A DNA stretch of 61,134 nucleotides from Ureibacillus xyleni (GCF_900217795.1 NZ_OBMQ01000019.1:1-61134), one strand, 5' to 3'; numbered from the stretch's first letter, positions 18,425-27,145 are shown. A program made the numbers and translations. The notes: generated from the letters alone by a model not told the origin.

Positions 18425-20820
18425 TATTTTGCCACCCCCTTAATTTTCACATCAGGTAATTTTATAGGTCCACCATTGCTGTTGTCGTTTACCGTAATTT
18501 GAAGTTTCACTTGCCCATCTTCTGAAATATAGTGTTCTAGATTAGTCGTGATGGATGCACTTTTTTCACTAATTGCTTCAAATTGTTGTGTTTTCATATT
18601 CCAAATTGCTAATTCAATCGGGATTGCTGCTTTGTTAGATACACTAATTTCTGTCCATGTTGATTTTTCTAAAAGCTCTTCTGGAATCCACGAAATATAC
18701 CCATAGTCCCCTTTATCTAAAAACCATTCATTAGTAGCTTCATTCATTAATTCTGTATAGCCTGAATTAGATGTTGGCTCGATTGTTTCATTTAAAGCAT
18801 CCTTATCTAAAGTGAACTCGCCTGATAGCTCTAAATCTGGTTCAAAGGTTTGGATTATATAGGAGATAGGTGAATTTTCCGCACTGCCATCTAATTCAAT
18901 CCCAACAAGCGCCTCTTCTGTCCAAGCAGTAATTGCTGGTAAACGTTCTCCTTGTACTAAGCTTCCTGCACCATATTTTAACTTTTCAATACGAAATGGC
19001 ATTAAATCCGCTTTTGTCATTGGCTGTGAATAATTATAATTACCCATAGACGGTGATAAAAGAACAGCACCTTTAATATCTTTAGAAACTTCTAATGTAC
19101 CATTCGGCTCGATTTCTCCTAATTCGATTTCACGAGAACCAGACCAAATTGACACGTCATTCAACTTAAATGGGAAGTTATTTTTAATCGTTCCCGTTAC
19201 TTTTCCATTTGTTACTTTTAACTGAATATCCATATTTCCTGCATTATCGATTTTCGTTTGCCCTACAATTGATTGAACTGACCAATAATTTAAATTTTTC
19301 AAAGTAATCGTTGAGCTATTCGCATGTTCTTTTACGTAAGACTTTTCATGAATTGCTTCTTGCGATGGACTACCCATATAGTAATTTCGATTACGCGTTG
19401 CAACGGCTGTCGTATTTTCATCGATTGCAAAAGAGAAATCTCCATTTCGATTTGTAAGAATGGTTTCAACATAATGTCCGCTTAGACGATTATCTTCCAC
19501 TTTGTAAAAAGCAGATTGTTGAATTTGTGATTGCGTTAGGCGATCTTTTGCCCCAAAAATAAACATTGCTACAGATAACCCAATGGAAACAACCGGGATA
19601 ATCCACCAAGCATGCTCCCTTTTATCCGCTCGTTTTAAAATGAAATATAAAAGTGGACCAATGAATAAAATGTAAATAACAATAATTACGACAAGCATCG
19701 TTGTTGAAACTTCAAAGGATGGGAACAATTCATTTACGCCACCAACTTCATAAGGTAGGTAGTCGTTGTAATTGCCATAATACATACCACCGTAATTATT
19801 TTGCATTGGTGTTTGTAATTTCAAAATACTCGAAAGTAACTTTGCGTAACCGTCCATCGTTGCTAACGGCTCGTCACCTAGTGAGAAGGTTGTTTGAATA
19901 ATTTGACCCTGATCAAGTTTTGTTGCTGAGGCTAATACTGTATCCCCTTCAGCAAGCAATCGAATACTACCTTCCTTTTCACTCGCTTTATACACTTCAA
20001 TGCCTTGTGTGAATTTACCGTTATTCGATAACTTTTCTAAGCTACTTTGGGATACACTTACTCGTTCTTGCGATAAGGCTAATGGCAAATACTCTTTAAA
20101 AATGCCAACAGATGATTCTACTTGATCTGAAGCGCCAATTAATAACTTTCCTCCTTGACGCACCCACTCTAAAATTGCTTGTTGTTGCTTCTCAGAGAAA
20201 TCCGTTATATTTGTTTCGTCAATTGCCAAGACATTAGCAACTTCAAGACCTTTCTTATTATCTGGAAACTCAAAATCTTTAATTTGATTTAAATAAAAGG
20301 CTTCAACGTTCATATTAGAGAATGGTCTCATACGTTGTAACACTGTTAACCGGTCTCTGTTTTCCGTTAATGCATAGATAAAAGTTGCTTCTGGTTCGTG
20401 GAATTGAGGACGTACTATTTTATCTCCAGAGAACTTAATTAACTCCCCTTCCTCAATTCCTCCTTCATAAAAGTAAAACAAGTTTTTTTGTTGATTACCT
20501 GAATACATATAATCATCAGATAGTCCATTTAAATAAAGTTGTACAGTTTTTGTTTCTCCTTCTGCAATATCTAAGGAATAAACTAGGCCCGAACCTACTG
20601 CATAAGACTCTGCAGCATCGATAACTAAATCACCGGAAAACGCAGACCCATTATTGGTAATGGTTAATTTTAACGGAAGCGGTGTAAAGTACTTTACTTT
20701 ATTGGATATGCCGGCTTCCGCTTTTACTTCTAACTTTGGTGCAGCACTTGCTGTATTCGTATGAATCAAACAGCCGATCAAAGCTATGAAAAAAACGATG
20801 AATACATTTCTCTTTATCAA
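18424..20820 (-). CDS. Exported, membrane-anchored protein, first gene of the MoxR/ABC operon
   Basis: 798 aa. A signal peptide (about 1-27, ending near TNTASA) leads to a large extracellular region with beta-rich, Ig-like character (PLPLKLTITNNGSAFSGDL). Near residue 180-230 it has a segment like the glutamine-amidotransferase-like fold (QGGKLLIGASDQ). Two helices lie at about 380-400 and 410-430 (MLVVIIVIYILFIGPLLYFIL; WWIIPVVSIGLSVAMFIFG), followed by a second outside domain. The TTG start has AAGGAG 8 bases upstream. It is unnamed, but long exported proteins with this layout occur upstream of ABC-2 exporters in MoxR loci. Confidence 0.75.
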   Translation of the reverse strand: MIKRNVFIVFFIALIGCLIHTNTASAAPKLEVKAEAGISNKVKYFTPLPLKLTITNNGSAFSGDLVIDAAESYAVGSGLVYSLDIAEGETKTVQLYLNGLSDDYMYSGNQQKNLFYFYEGGIEEGELIKFSGDKIVRPQFHEPEATFIYALTENRDRLTVLQRMRPFSNMNVEAFYLNQIKDFEFPDNKKGLEVANVLAIDETNITDFSEKQQQAILEWVRQGGKLLIGASDQVESSVGIFKEYLPLALSQERVSVSQSSLEKLSNNGKFTQGIEVYKASEKEGSIRLLAEGDTVLASATKLDQGQIIQTTFSLGDEPLATMDGYAKLLSSILKLQTPMQNNYGGMYYGNYNDYLPYEVGGVNELFPSFEVSTTMLVVIIVIYILFIGPLLYFILKRADKREHAWWIIPVVSIGLSVAMFIFGAKDRLTQSQIQQSAFYKVEDNRLSGHYVETILTNRNGDFSFAIDENTTAVATRNRNYYMGSPSQEAIHEKSYVKEHANSSTITLKNLNYWSVQSIVGQTKIDNAGNMDIQLKVTNGKVTGTIKNNFPFKLNDVSIWSGSREIELGEIEPNGTLEVSKDIKGAVLLSPSMGNYNYSQPMTKADLMPFRIEKLKYGAGSLVQGERLPAITAWTEEALVGIELDGSAENSPISYIIQTFEPDLELSGEFTLDKDALNETIEPTSNSGYTELMNEATNEWFLDKGDYGYISWIPEELLEKSTWTEISVSNKAAIPIELAIWNMKTQQFEAISEKSASITTNLEHYISEDGQVKLQITVNDNSNGGPIKLPDVKIKGVAK

Positions 20821-20884
20821 AATCCCATCTCCTTTAACTTTCCCGCTTTTTAAATTTGTACGTTTTATTTACAGTTAGGTTCCA

Positions 20885-20890
20885 ATTATA
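20885..20890 (-). promoter_or_regulatory. Candidate -10 box of the MoxR/vWA/ABC operon
   Basis: A perfect TATAAT on the minus strand, in the context TTGGTATAATTGG, lies about 65 bases before the TTG start at 20820. No convincing -35 is seen 16-18 bases upstream, so the box is only a candidate. Confidence 0.35.
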
Positions 20891-20963
20891 CCAATTAATA
20901 ATAAAATCTTAAGATATTGTTCGGCTTGTTCTATAAAGCTTTTACCTACTATCTATCAAAATA

Positions 20964-20996
20964 TATAAAAAAACGTATTCGATATCCGAATACGTT
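20964..20996 (-). terminator. Intrinsic terminator after the GNAT gene
   Basis: Perfect 10-bp stem (AACGTATTCG 20972-20981 with CGAATACGTT 20987-20996) and 5-base loop, followed on the minus strand by TTTTTTTATATAT. It isolates the GNAT gene from the operon downstream. Confidence 0.85.
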
Positions 20997-21003
20997 AATG
21001 ATG

Positions 21004-21756
21004 TTATTGTGCTTCGACTTTTAATACTTCAAATTGAAATCCTTGATATTGATATCCTTGTTTTTGATACATATCTTTCGGAGTATCTTCACCATCTGCC
21101 ACCAATATTACTGTTTTATTGGGGAACTTCTCCATTACAGCTTTTTGAATATGGCCCCCAATTCCTTTATGGCGAAGTTCCTCTAAAACGAGGAGGTTAT
21201 CAATTTCAACTGTATTTTCTTTTTCGATTAATTCAACATAGCCAGCTGGAATCCCTTCAAAATAAGCAATGAGAAAATGTGTGTCGTCGTCATTAAATCT
21301 GCGAAGTTGCATTTGTTGCTTCTCCTTGGCAAAGTTTGCACCAAGTTTTACATCTTGATTATATTGAAGTGTTAAAAATTGTTCTAACTGATTCTCTGTA
21401 ACAAATTGAACCTCTACTAAATCATTTTTTGGTACAGTGAATTGGCTTGGTTGAATTGAATAAAGTTCTAAAAAGCCAATATGATATTGTTCGTTCTTTA
21501 GATAATGAGTAAGTGTGTCAGATATATGCTCATTAGGTGGGAATTTAAACTTTAAATGATCCTGATTATTTTTACGATGGAATTCTCGTAATGAGGTTTC
21601 CCAAAGTTGAAATTCCTCGATTGTTGGCATTCTTTTAAATTCTATAAAATTGCTATCATAACGACTTAGCATTTCTGAGTAATGATAGTGTTTTAAATTT
21701 TCATCCTCATAAATAATGTCCCCTATTATATTAATTTGCTCAAATGATACTCTCAT
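21004..21756 (-). CDS. GNAT-family N-acetyltransferase
   Basis: 250 aa. The C-terminal half has the GNAT fold: VEIDNLLVLEELRHKGIGGHI, with the acetyl-CoA binding motif R-H-K-G-I-G, then a strand VILVADGED and the usual end MYQKQGYQYQG. The N-terminal half is a second, less conserved GNAT-like or substrate-binding module. GGGGATGG precedes the ATG. Single gene with its own terminator. Acetylated substrate unknown. Confidence 0.88.
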   Translation of the reverse strand: MRVSFEQINIIGDIIYEDENLKHYHYSEMLSRYDSNFIEFKRMPTIEEFQLWETSLREFHRKNNQDHLKFKFPPNEHISDTLTHYLKNEQYHIGFLELYSIQPSQFTVPKNDLVEVQFVTENQLEQFLTLQYNQDVKLGANFAKEKQQMQLRRFNDDDTHFLIAYFEGIPAGYVELIEKENTVEIDNLLVLEELRHKGIGGHIQKAVMEKFPNKTVILVADGEDTPKDMYQKQGYQYQGFQFEVLKVEAQ

Positions 21757-21871
21757 AATTCCATCCCCATTTGTAAATTTGACAATCTAATATCATTTTA
21801 CAATTTAATACATGTTTTAAATAGTCATATGCACTTCTAATTTTGTTTGAATTGTTGTTACCCATTAATTG

Positions 21872-22066
21872 ATGAATATGAAGATATATTTAACGATTGC
21901 TGTTCTAGATTTTGTTTTCGTTGGGGTTATGGGTTATGGGTTATGGATACATATTTTATGGGACTCCACCTTAAATTTTGTATTCATTGGGGCTATGAAT
22001 ACTTTTTTACCTGTCTCTACCCTTATTTATGTATCCATCTTAAACTATGGCTGCACTTTTCCCTAG
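21872..22066 (+). CDS. Possible small membrane protein, 64 aa (uncertain)
   Basis: A short frame with two hydrophobic stretches (IYLTIAVLDFVFVGVMGYGLW and NFVFIGAMNTFLPVSTLIYV). No good ribosome site is seen before the ATG at 21872 or at 21878. The DNA contains three tandem copies of GGGTTAT (21924-21944), and LDFVFVG/LNFVFIG looks like an internal duplication. It may be a real gene, a remnant or chance. Apart from this, 21757-22123 holds nothing I can support. Confidence 0.25.
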   Translation: MNMKIYLTIAVLDFVFVGVMGYGLWIHILWDSTLNFVFIGAMNTFLPVSTLIYVSILNYGCTFP

Positions 22067-22123
22067 GTTTCCTCTAATTTGAATCGATCTTCATCAATTC
22101 CGAAACCTACATTTTCAGACAAT

Positions 22124-22165
22124 AAAAAAGAGCCAAAACCAACATATTGTTGATTTTGGCTCTTT
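22124..22165 (-). terminator. Terminator of the SRP RNA gene
   Basis: Long stem (AAGAGCCAAAA and inner bases pairing 22129-22145 with 22148-22165) followed on the minus strand by TTTTTTATTG. It lies about 33 bases after the mature RNA end. Confidence 0.85.
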
Positions 22166-22197
22166 AAGCCGTTTAGGCAGTTCATTTGCACATTAAA

Positions 22198-22465
22198 GCC
22201 GTGCACCTTTCTTCGACTGCCGCACATAAGCGTTACTCTTGTCGCCAGCTCGGGTTAGGCTACCCCGCGGCACATGGGTGAAACCACTTAATGCTGCTTC
22301 CTTCCGGACCTGACATGGTTCATGGGTACCCATTGCGCAGGACCCAACCGTCAACGCTACGTGCAAGAGGCAGACCCTACATACGGACAGCCTCGGAAAG
22401 GGATTCAGTCTCGCTAGAGCGGATTGCGAGTTACAGGGCACCGCTACCTCCCCACCTAGCACGGC
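22198..22465 (-). ncRNA. Signal recognition particle RNA (scRNA, Bacillus type)
   Basis: About 268 bases. The strongest signature is the domain IV segment GTCAGGTCCGGAAGGAAGCA (tetraloop region binding Ffh), with GGTGGGGAGGTAGCGGTGCC and CTGCGCAA elsewhere. The 5' end GCCGTGC pairs with the 3' end GCACGGC to close the long helix, giving the ends used here. Its length is the long Bacillus form carrying the Alu domain. In B. subtilis the gene (scr) also lies upstream of dnaX; here the 12-kb operon and a GNAT gene separate them. Confidence 0.95.
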
Positions 22466-22472
22466 ATAAATT

Positions 22473-22502
22473 AGTATACGATACATTGTGGGAGAAATGC
22501 AA
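22473..22502 (-). promoter_or_regulatory. SRP RNA promoter
   Basis: Minus-strand TATACT (22473-22478) lies 7 bases before the RNA start at 22465; TTGCAT is 18 bases further upstream (22497-22502). The -10 is strong, the -35 weak. Confidence 0.65.
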
Positions 22503-22570
22503 TGTTTTGTTCTGGTAATTAAGGAAAATGTAATTTAGACTTTAGAGGATAAATTTCTTCTACTAATTTG

Positions 22571-22599
22571 TTGACCAAGAAAATAAAAAATGCTATAGT
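22571..22599 (+). promoter_or_regulatory. tRNA-Ser promoter
   Basis: TTGACC (22571-22576) and TATAGT (22594-22599) with 17 bases between them, a near-consensus sigma-A promoter, pointing right. The start should be about 20 bases before the tRNA. It may also transcribe glnK and glnL, since no terminator is seen after the tRNA. Confidence 0.8.
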
Positions 22600-22626
22600 A
22601 AATTTTGTCGAAAAGATAATTAATAC

Positions 22627-22719
22627 GGAGGAATACCCAAGTCCGGCTGAAGGGATCGGTCTTGAAAACCGACAGGCGGGTTAAACCGCGCGGGGGTTCG
22701 AATCCCTCTTCCTCCGCCA
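22627..22719 (+). tRNA. tRNA-Ser (anticodon UGA)
   Basis: 93 bases with encoded CCA. The acceptor stem GGAGGAA pairs with TTCCTCC, the anticodon loop CTTGAAA gives anticodon TGA, and a long variable arm (GGCGGGTTAAACCGCGC region) marks a class-II tRNA. GGTTCGAATCC is the T-arm. It reads UCA and related serine codons. It is transcribed away from the SRP RNA gene. Confidence 0.95.
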
Positions 22720-22748
22720 TTTTATTTTTGATTAAAGGAGCCTGAAAA

Positions 22749-23996
22749 ATGGGATTAAAAAAATTCAGCTTACCTTATAATACGACAATTTCCATTGTGC
22801 TACTTGCTTTATTAATCGCGATTGGTAGTGAAGTAAAACTTATGCCGTTTGAAGATTTCCCTTTTCGATTCGGTTTAGGAAGTATGATTTTCTTTCTAGC
22901 AATTTTAATTCAACCGGTTCCTATTATAAGGTTTGGGGTTGTTACTGGATTTATTGTCGTACTATTTCGAGTAATTTCAGATTTACTCGCCACTGATTAT
23001 GGATTTCTTCAAATTTTAATAGAACGCTTTCCTGCTGCACTTTTTTATATTATTTTTGCGCTCTTTTTCTCCAAAGTAAATATTGATAAATATAAATCAA
23101 AACCAATCGCCTTAGGACTTTTTGCAACACTTTTTGAATTTGTCAGCAACTTTATCTAGGAACTGTTTATTCTTATATTTGTAGTAAAGCACACTCATTT
23201 ATTAAAGGAATCATTTTTATTACTAATTGTAGCTTTTATTCGCAGTTTCTCTGTTGTTGGAATTTATAGTGCGATTATAATCGGTGAACAGAAGAGGCAA
23301 TTCCAACAATTATTATCAATTGGTTCTAACCTATATGTAGAAACGTTGTATTTAAAAAAATCAATGGACCATATTGAACAAATTACAGCATCTAGTTTCG
23401 AACTCTATAAAGCATTAAAGCCGCTAGATCACAATTTAAGTACAAAAGCACTCTACATCTCCCAAGAAATTCACGAAGTAAAAAAAGATAGCCAACGAAT
23501 CTATTCGGGGCTTTCCAAAATTACAACTACAAAAAATTTAGATGCTCATTTAGTTTCGAATTTACTTCAATATGTGATACAAGGAAATAAAAAATATAGC
23601 ACTTACTTAAATAAAAATATTGAATTCAAGATGACCTATAGTTCAGACTTCTACACGAAGGAGCCTATTGCACTTCTAGCTTTATTAAATAATCTTGTCG
23701 CTAATGCTGTGGAAGCCATTGAAGAACAAGGCTCTATTTTTATTTCAATTAACCTACAAAGGGACGAAACAGTAATTGAAGTGGAAGATACGGGTGTAGG
23801 CATTCCAAAAACAATGCTGCCGGTAATCTTTGATGCTGGTTATACAACAAAATTTAATGACGAAGGAAAAGCATCCACTGGAATTGGTCTATCTCATGTA
23901 CAATCAATAGTGGAAAAATTTGAAGGAACAATCGTTGCGGAAAGTGATCAAGCAACAAAATTCACCATTACTATCCCAACGAATAATTTGCAATAA
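22749..23996 (+). pseudogene. glnK: GlnK-like sensor histidine kinase, interrupted by an in-frame amber codon
   Basis: Reading frame of 415 codons with one in-frame TAG at 23157-23159. On both sides the protein is continuous and family-like. The N-terminal part (about 1-136) has five hydrophobic segments. After the TAG come a final membrane segment, a coiled segment and the kinase core, with HNLSTKALYISQEIHEVKKD and the ATPase motifs NLVANAVEAIEEQG, VEDTGVGIP and GIGLSHV. The frame starts with ATG and AAAGGAG, 29 bases after tRNA-Ser. In B. subtilis GlnK senses glutamine and works with GlnL. Without readthrough only a 136-aa membrane stub, and perhaps a soluble kinase from an inner start, could be made. 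Could be a true nonsense mutation or a sequence error. Confidence 0.85.
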
Positions 23997-24008
23997 GGAG
24001 AAAAAATT

Positions 24009-24887
24009 ATGCGGTACTTTATAGTTGATGATGATCGTGCGAGCCGTATGATGTTATCACAAATAATAGAAGAAAATCAGTTAGGAACAGTAATTGGTGA
24101 GGCACAAAATGGGCAAGACGCTATCCCGCAAATTTTAGCAATCCAACCCGACATTGTATTAATTGATTTACTCATGCCTAAGTTAGATGGAATTGCAACG
24201 ATTGAAAGGCTTCATGAACAACAATTTACCGGTATTTTTATTATGATTTCACAAGTCGTTAACAAAGAAATGGTCGCGGAAAGTTATGAAAAGGGAATTG
24301 AATTTTTTATTCATAAACCTATAAACAAAGTTGAAGTTGAAAAGGTATTACGCAAAACAGAGGAACAATATCGATTAAAAAATTCAATTCTTGCCATTCG
24401 ACAATCCTTATCGTCAATCGAACCACTCAACATGGCACAAAGTCAGAAAACTTCTCGTGATCACATCCAAGCCATCCTTAATGATATGGGGATTGTTGGT
24501 GAAGTCGGAAGTGAAGATATTACACAAATAATTGAACTGTTATTAATAGATAAACAACATATAGCACCATTACCACCTTTAAAAGAGATGTATGAACGTC
24601 TAGCTGAGTTAACGAAAACTACCCCTGAAGATATTGCAAAAGAAAGTAAAGCAATCGAACAACGCGTAAGAAGAACCATACTAGCTGCGATGATTAATTT
24701 AGCTAATTTAGGTATTGTCGATTATACAAATTCTGAATTCGAGTATTATTCTCCCCGTTATTTCGATTTTACTGAAATTCGATTATTAATGCGCCAAATA
24801 GAAAAAAATGAACCTCGAAAAGCTAAAGTAAATATAAAAAAATTTATCCAGGTATTATTTTCTGATATAAATTCAAAAATAAATTAA
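24009..24887 (+). CDS. glnL: GlnL-like response regulator (receiver plus YcbB domain)
   Basis: 292 aa. The receiver domain (about 1-118) has the acidic pair DDD near 8-10, the phospho-acceptor in VLIDLLMPKLDG near 55 and the Lys in FIHKPI. The rest matches the YcbB C-terminal domain, with helical segments such as EQRVRRTILAAMINLANLGIVDYTNSEF, which is predicted to bind DNA. AAGGAG precedes the ATG, 12 bases after the glnK frame. In B. subtilis GlnL activates the glsA-glnT glutamine genes; here the target is probably the symporter gene right after it. Confidence 0.9.
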   Translation: MRYFIVDDDRASRMMLSQIIEENQLGTVIGEAQNGQDAIPQILAIQPDIVLIDLLMPKLDGIATIERLHEQQFTGIFIMISQVVNKEMVAESYEKGIEFFIHKPINKVEVEKVLRKTEEQYRLKNSILAIRQSLSSIEPLNMAQSQKTSRDHIQAILNDMGIVGEVGSEDITQIIELLLIDKQHIAPLPPLKEMYERLAELTKTTPEDIAKESKAIEQRVRRTILAAMINLANLGIVDYTNSEFEYYSPRYFDFTEIRLLMRQIEKNEPRKAKVNIKKFIQVLFSDINSKIN

Positions 24888-24892
24888 TCGGA

Positions 24893-24908
24893 TTTTGTCG
24901 GATTTTCT
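24893..24908 (+). promoter_or_regulatory. Candidate GlnL binding site (direct repeat)
   Basis: TTTTGT, 4 bases, TTTTCT, starting 6 bases after the glnL stop and about 60 bases before the symporter start. As recalled from B. subtilis work, GlnL recognises two TTTTGT units 4 bases apart. One base differs here. The larger repeat TCGGATTTT occurs twice. Spacing and place fit, binding is not shown. Confidence 0.55.
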
Positions 24909-24968
24909 AAGTTGTCCGTATCATGTATAAAGTAGGCTTATCCTACGAAAATGATTGGGGGGGAAGTA

Positions 24969-26240
24969 ATGAAGAAAAAATTCAAGCTAAGTTTAGCTTC
25001 TCAAATTTTAATCGGTCTTGTATTAGGGATTATTGTTGGGGCTGTCTTTTATGGTAACCCTAATGTTGAAACGTATTTACAACCTCTTGGGACTATCTTT
25101 TTAAATCTAATTAAAATGATTGTTGTTCCTATTATTATTTCTACACTTATTGTTGGTGTTGCCGGCACAGGCGATATGAAACAACTTGGTCGCCTTGGTG
25201 GGAAAACACTTATATACTTTGAAATTATTACAACGATTGCGATTATTGTTGGTTTAGGTGCAGCAAACTTGTTCCAACCTGGTGCTGGCATCAATATGGA
25301 TCAACTAACACAAACAGATATCTCATCTTATGTAGAAACAACTGAAACCGTGGAACACGAAGGCGGATTGCTTGATACGATTGTTAGTATTGTACCTACA
25401 AACATCATTAGTTCAATGGCTAATGCGAACATGTTACAAGTTATCTTCTTCTCAGTATTGTTTGGTTTAGGAGTTGCAGCAATTGGTGAAAAAGGTAAAC
25501 CAATTTTAGCCGTTGCACAAGGTGTGGCAGATGCAATGTTCTGGGTAACAAATTTAGTAATGAAATTTGCTCCATTTGGGGTATTTGGTTTAATCGGTGT
25601 TACTGTTTCTAAATTCGGTTTATCATCATTAATTCCACTTGGTAAATTAGCAATTTTAGTTTATGCAGCAATGATTTTCTTTGTACTTGTCGTATTAGGT
25701 CTAACAGCGAAAATTGTTGGTATTAACATTTTCAAATTATTAAAAGTTCTAAAGGACGAGCTTATTTTAGCTTATTCTACTTCAAGTTCTGAAACCGTTT
25801 TACCACGTATTATGTTAAAAATGGAAAAAATGGGTTGTCCAAAAGATATCACATCTTTTGTTATTCCAACAGGATACTCATTTAACTTAGATGGTTCTAC
25901 GTTATACCAAGCAATTGCCGCGATTTTCATTGCACAAATGTATGGCATTGACTTAAGCCTAATGGAACAAATTACATTAATGCTTGTATTAATGGTTACA
26001 TCAAAAGGAATTGCAGGGGTTCCTGGAGTATCCTTCGTTGTTCTTTTAGCTACATTAGGATCTGTAGGTATTCCTCTTGAAGGGTTAGCGTTTATCGCAG
26101 GTATTGACCGTATATTAGATATGGCACGTACAGCTGTAAACGTCGTTGGTAACTCTTTAGCTGCAATCGTGATGTCTAAATGGGAAAAACGTTTTGACGA
26201 AAGTAAAATGGAAGCATATGCAGCAGAATTATCAAAATAA
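24969..26240 (+). CDS. Dicarboxylate/amino-acid:cation symporter (GltT/GltP family)
   Basis: About 423 aa. Family motifs are visible: TSSSETVLP (the Ser-rich reentrant loop), YSFNLDGSTLYQA in helix 7, and VPGVSFVVLLATL, then DRILDMARTAVNVVGN for substrate binding. Eight or so hydrophobic helices cover the length. The ATG at 24969 is chosen, because GGGGGGAAG is just upstream; the longer frame from 24951 lies in that box. It should carry glutamate or aspartate with sodium or protons. Its place after glnL suggests control by the GlnK-GlnL pair. Confidence 0.93.
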   Translation: MKKKFKLSLASQILIGLVLGIIVGAVFYGNPNVETYLQPLGTIFLNLIKMIVVPIIISTLIVGVAGTGDMKQLGRLGGKTLIYFEIITTIAIIVGLGAANLFQPGAGINMDQLTQTDISSYVETTETVEHEGGLLDTIVSIVPTNIISSMANANMLQVIFFSVLFGLGVAAIGEKGKPILAVAQGVADAMFWVTNLVMKFAPFGVFGLIGVTVSKFGLSSLIPLGKLAILVYAAMIFFVLVVLGLTAKIVGINIFKLLKVLKDELILAYSTSSSETVLPRIMLKMEKMGCPKDITSFVIPTGYSFNLDGSTLYQAIAAIFIAQMYGIDLSLMEQITLMLVLMVTSKGIAGVPGVSFVVLLATLGSVGIPLEGLAFIAGIDRILDMARTAVNVVGNSLAAIVMSKWEKRFDESKMEAYAAELSK

Positions 26241-26249
26241 TTTAGTAAA

Positions 26250-26277
26250 GCCGCGATTTAATTTCGCGGCCTTTTTT
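26250..26277 (+). terminator. Terminator after the symporter
   Basis: GCCGCGA (26250-26256) pairs TCGCGGC (26264-26270), followed by CTTTTTT. Perfect 7-bp GC-rich stem, strong intrinsic terminator. Confidence 0.9.
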
Positions 26278-26290
26278 ATTTAATTTTTAT

Positions 26291-26914
26291 TTATTTAACT
26301 ACCTTTGCTAAATATGCTCGAATTGACTCTTCTCCATTAGACAGTGCTTCTTTTTCCCGCGCTTCATCTTTTGCTACTTTCGCCTCTGCTGCATCTGCAA
26401 CTTTTTCTACATCTTCTTGTGGAACAACAATGACACCATCGATATCCCCAATAATAAAGTCACCTGATTGTACTGTAACCCCACCTACAGAAACCGGTAT
26501 ACCAACTACTCCGCCCCCGTTTTTATTACCAGCAGCAACCGTTGTTCCTAGCGAAAAGACAGGAAAATCTAGCTCTCGTATTGCTGCAAGATCTCGAATC
26601 ACTCCATCTACGACAAACCCTTGAATGCCTACACCTTTTGCAAGGGAAATGACAAAATCCCCTGCTACAGCGCGGTTCGTATTGCCTTTTGCATCAATAA
26701 CTAAAATATCCCCTTTGTTTGCCTTACTAATTGCTTCTAGTACAGCTCCATTTTCCCCATCTGGAAGCCGTACAGTAAGTGCTCGTCCTGCAATTTTAAA
26801 ATGGTCTGATAACGGTTTAATACTTGCCGCTACATTTGTATGACCACCTGTTGCATCAGAGATTGCAGTTGTTGGTAGAGCTAATAATCTTTCTTGAATT
26901 GTTGTTGTTGTCAA
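26291..26914 (-). CDS. RraA family protein (putative HMG/CHA aldolase or RNase E-inhibitor-like)
   Basis: 207 aa. Family blocks are ALPTTAISDATGGH, GDILVIDAKG, VVDGVIRDLAAI and GDFIIGDIDGVIVVP. The RDG-type metal/substrate pocket (DGVIRD) is intact. RraA itself regulates RNase E, but Bacillales lack E. coli-type RNase E, so a class-II aldolase activity on 4-hydroxy-4-methyl-2-oxoglutarate is the more likely role. TTG start with AAGGGGTG 7 bases before. Single gene, leftward. Confidence 0.85.
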   Translation of the reverse strand: MTTTTIQERLLALPTTAISDATGGHTNVAASIKPLSDHFKIAGRALTVRLPDGENGAVLEAISKANKGDILVIDAKGNTNRAVAGDFVISLAKGVGIQGFVVDGVIRDLAAIRELDFPVFSLGTTVAAGNKNGGGVVGIPVSVGGVTVQSGDFIIGDIDGVIVVPQEDVEKVADAAEAKVAKDEAREKEALSNGEESIRAYLAKVVK

Positions 26915-27145
26915 TTACATACACCCCTTAAATTTTCAAAATATTGTTATATTTTTTATGATATAGGAATATTAAATTAAGTTAAATAGGTTTTTTTATT
27001 TCTTTTAGCACATATTTTACACTATTATGCTAATCGCTTTTCCCATAGGACTATATGATTAATATTCTGGAAAAATGGAAATAGTATTGTTAAGACATGT
27101 TAGATTTTTGAAGGATGGGTATATAAATATGTGGGGAGTGATGTT

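Noticed and set aside
22193..22518. Open frames of 97 and 75 codons on both strands
   Set aside because: They lie on the SRP RNA gene; RNA structure explains the lack of stops.
24912..24940. Sigma-A promoter for the symporter (TTGTCC)
   Set aside because: No acceptable -10 at 16-18 bases; kept only the GlnL-box candidate.
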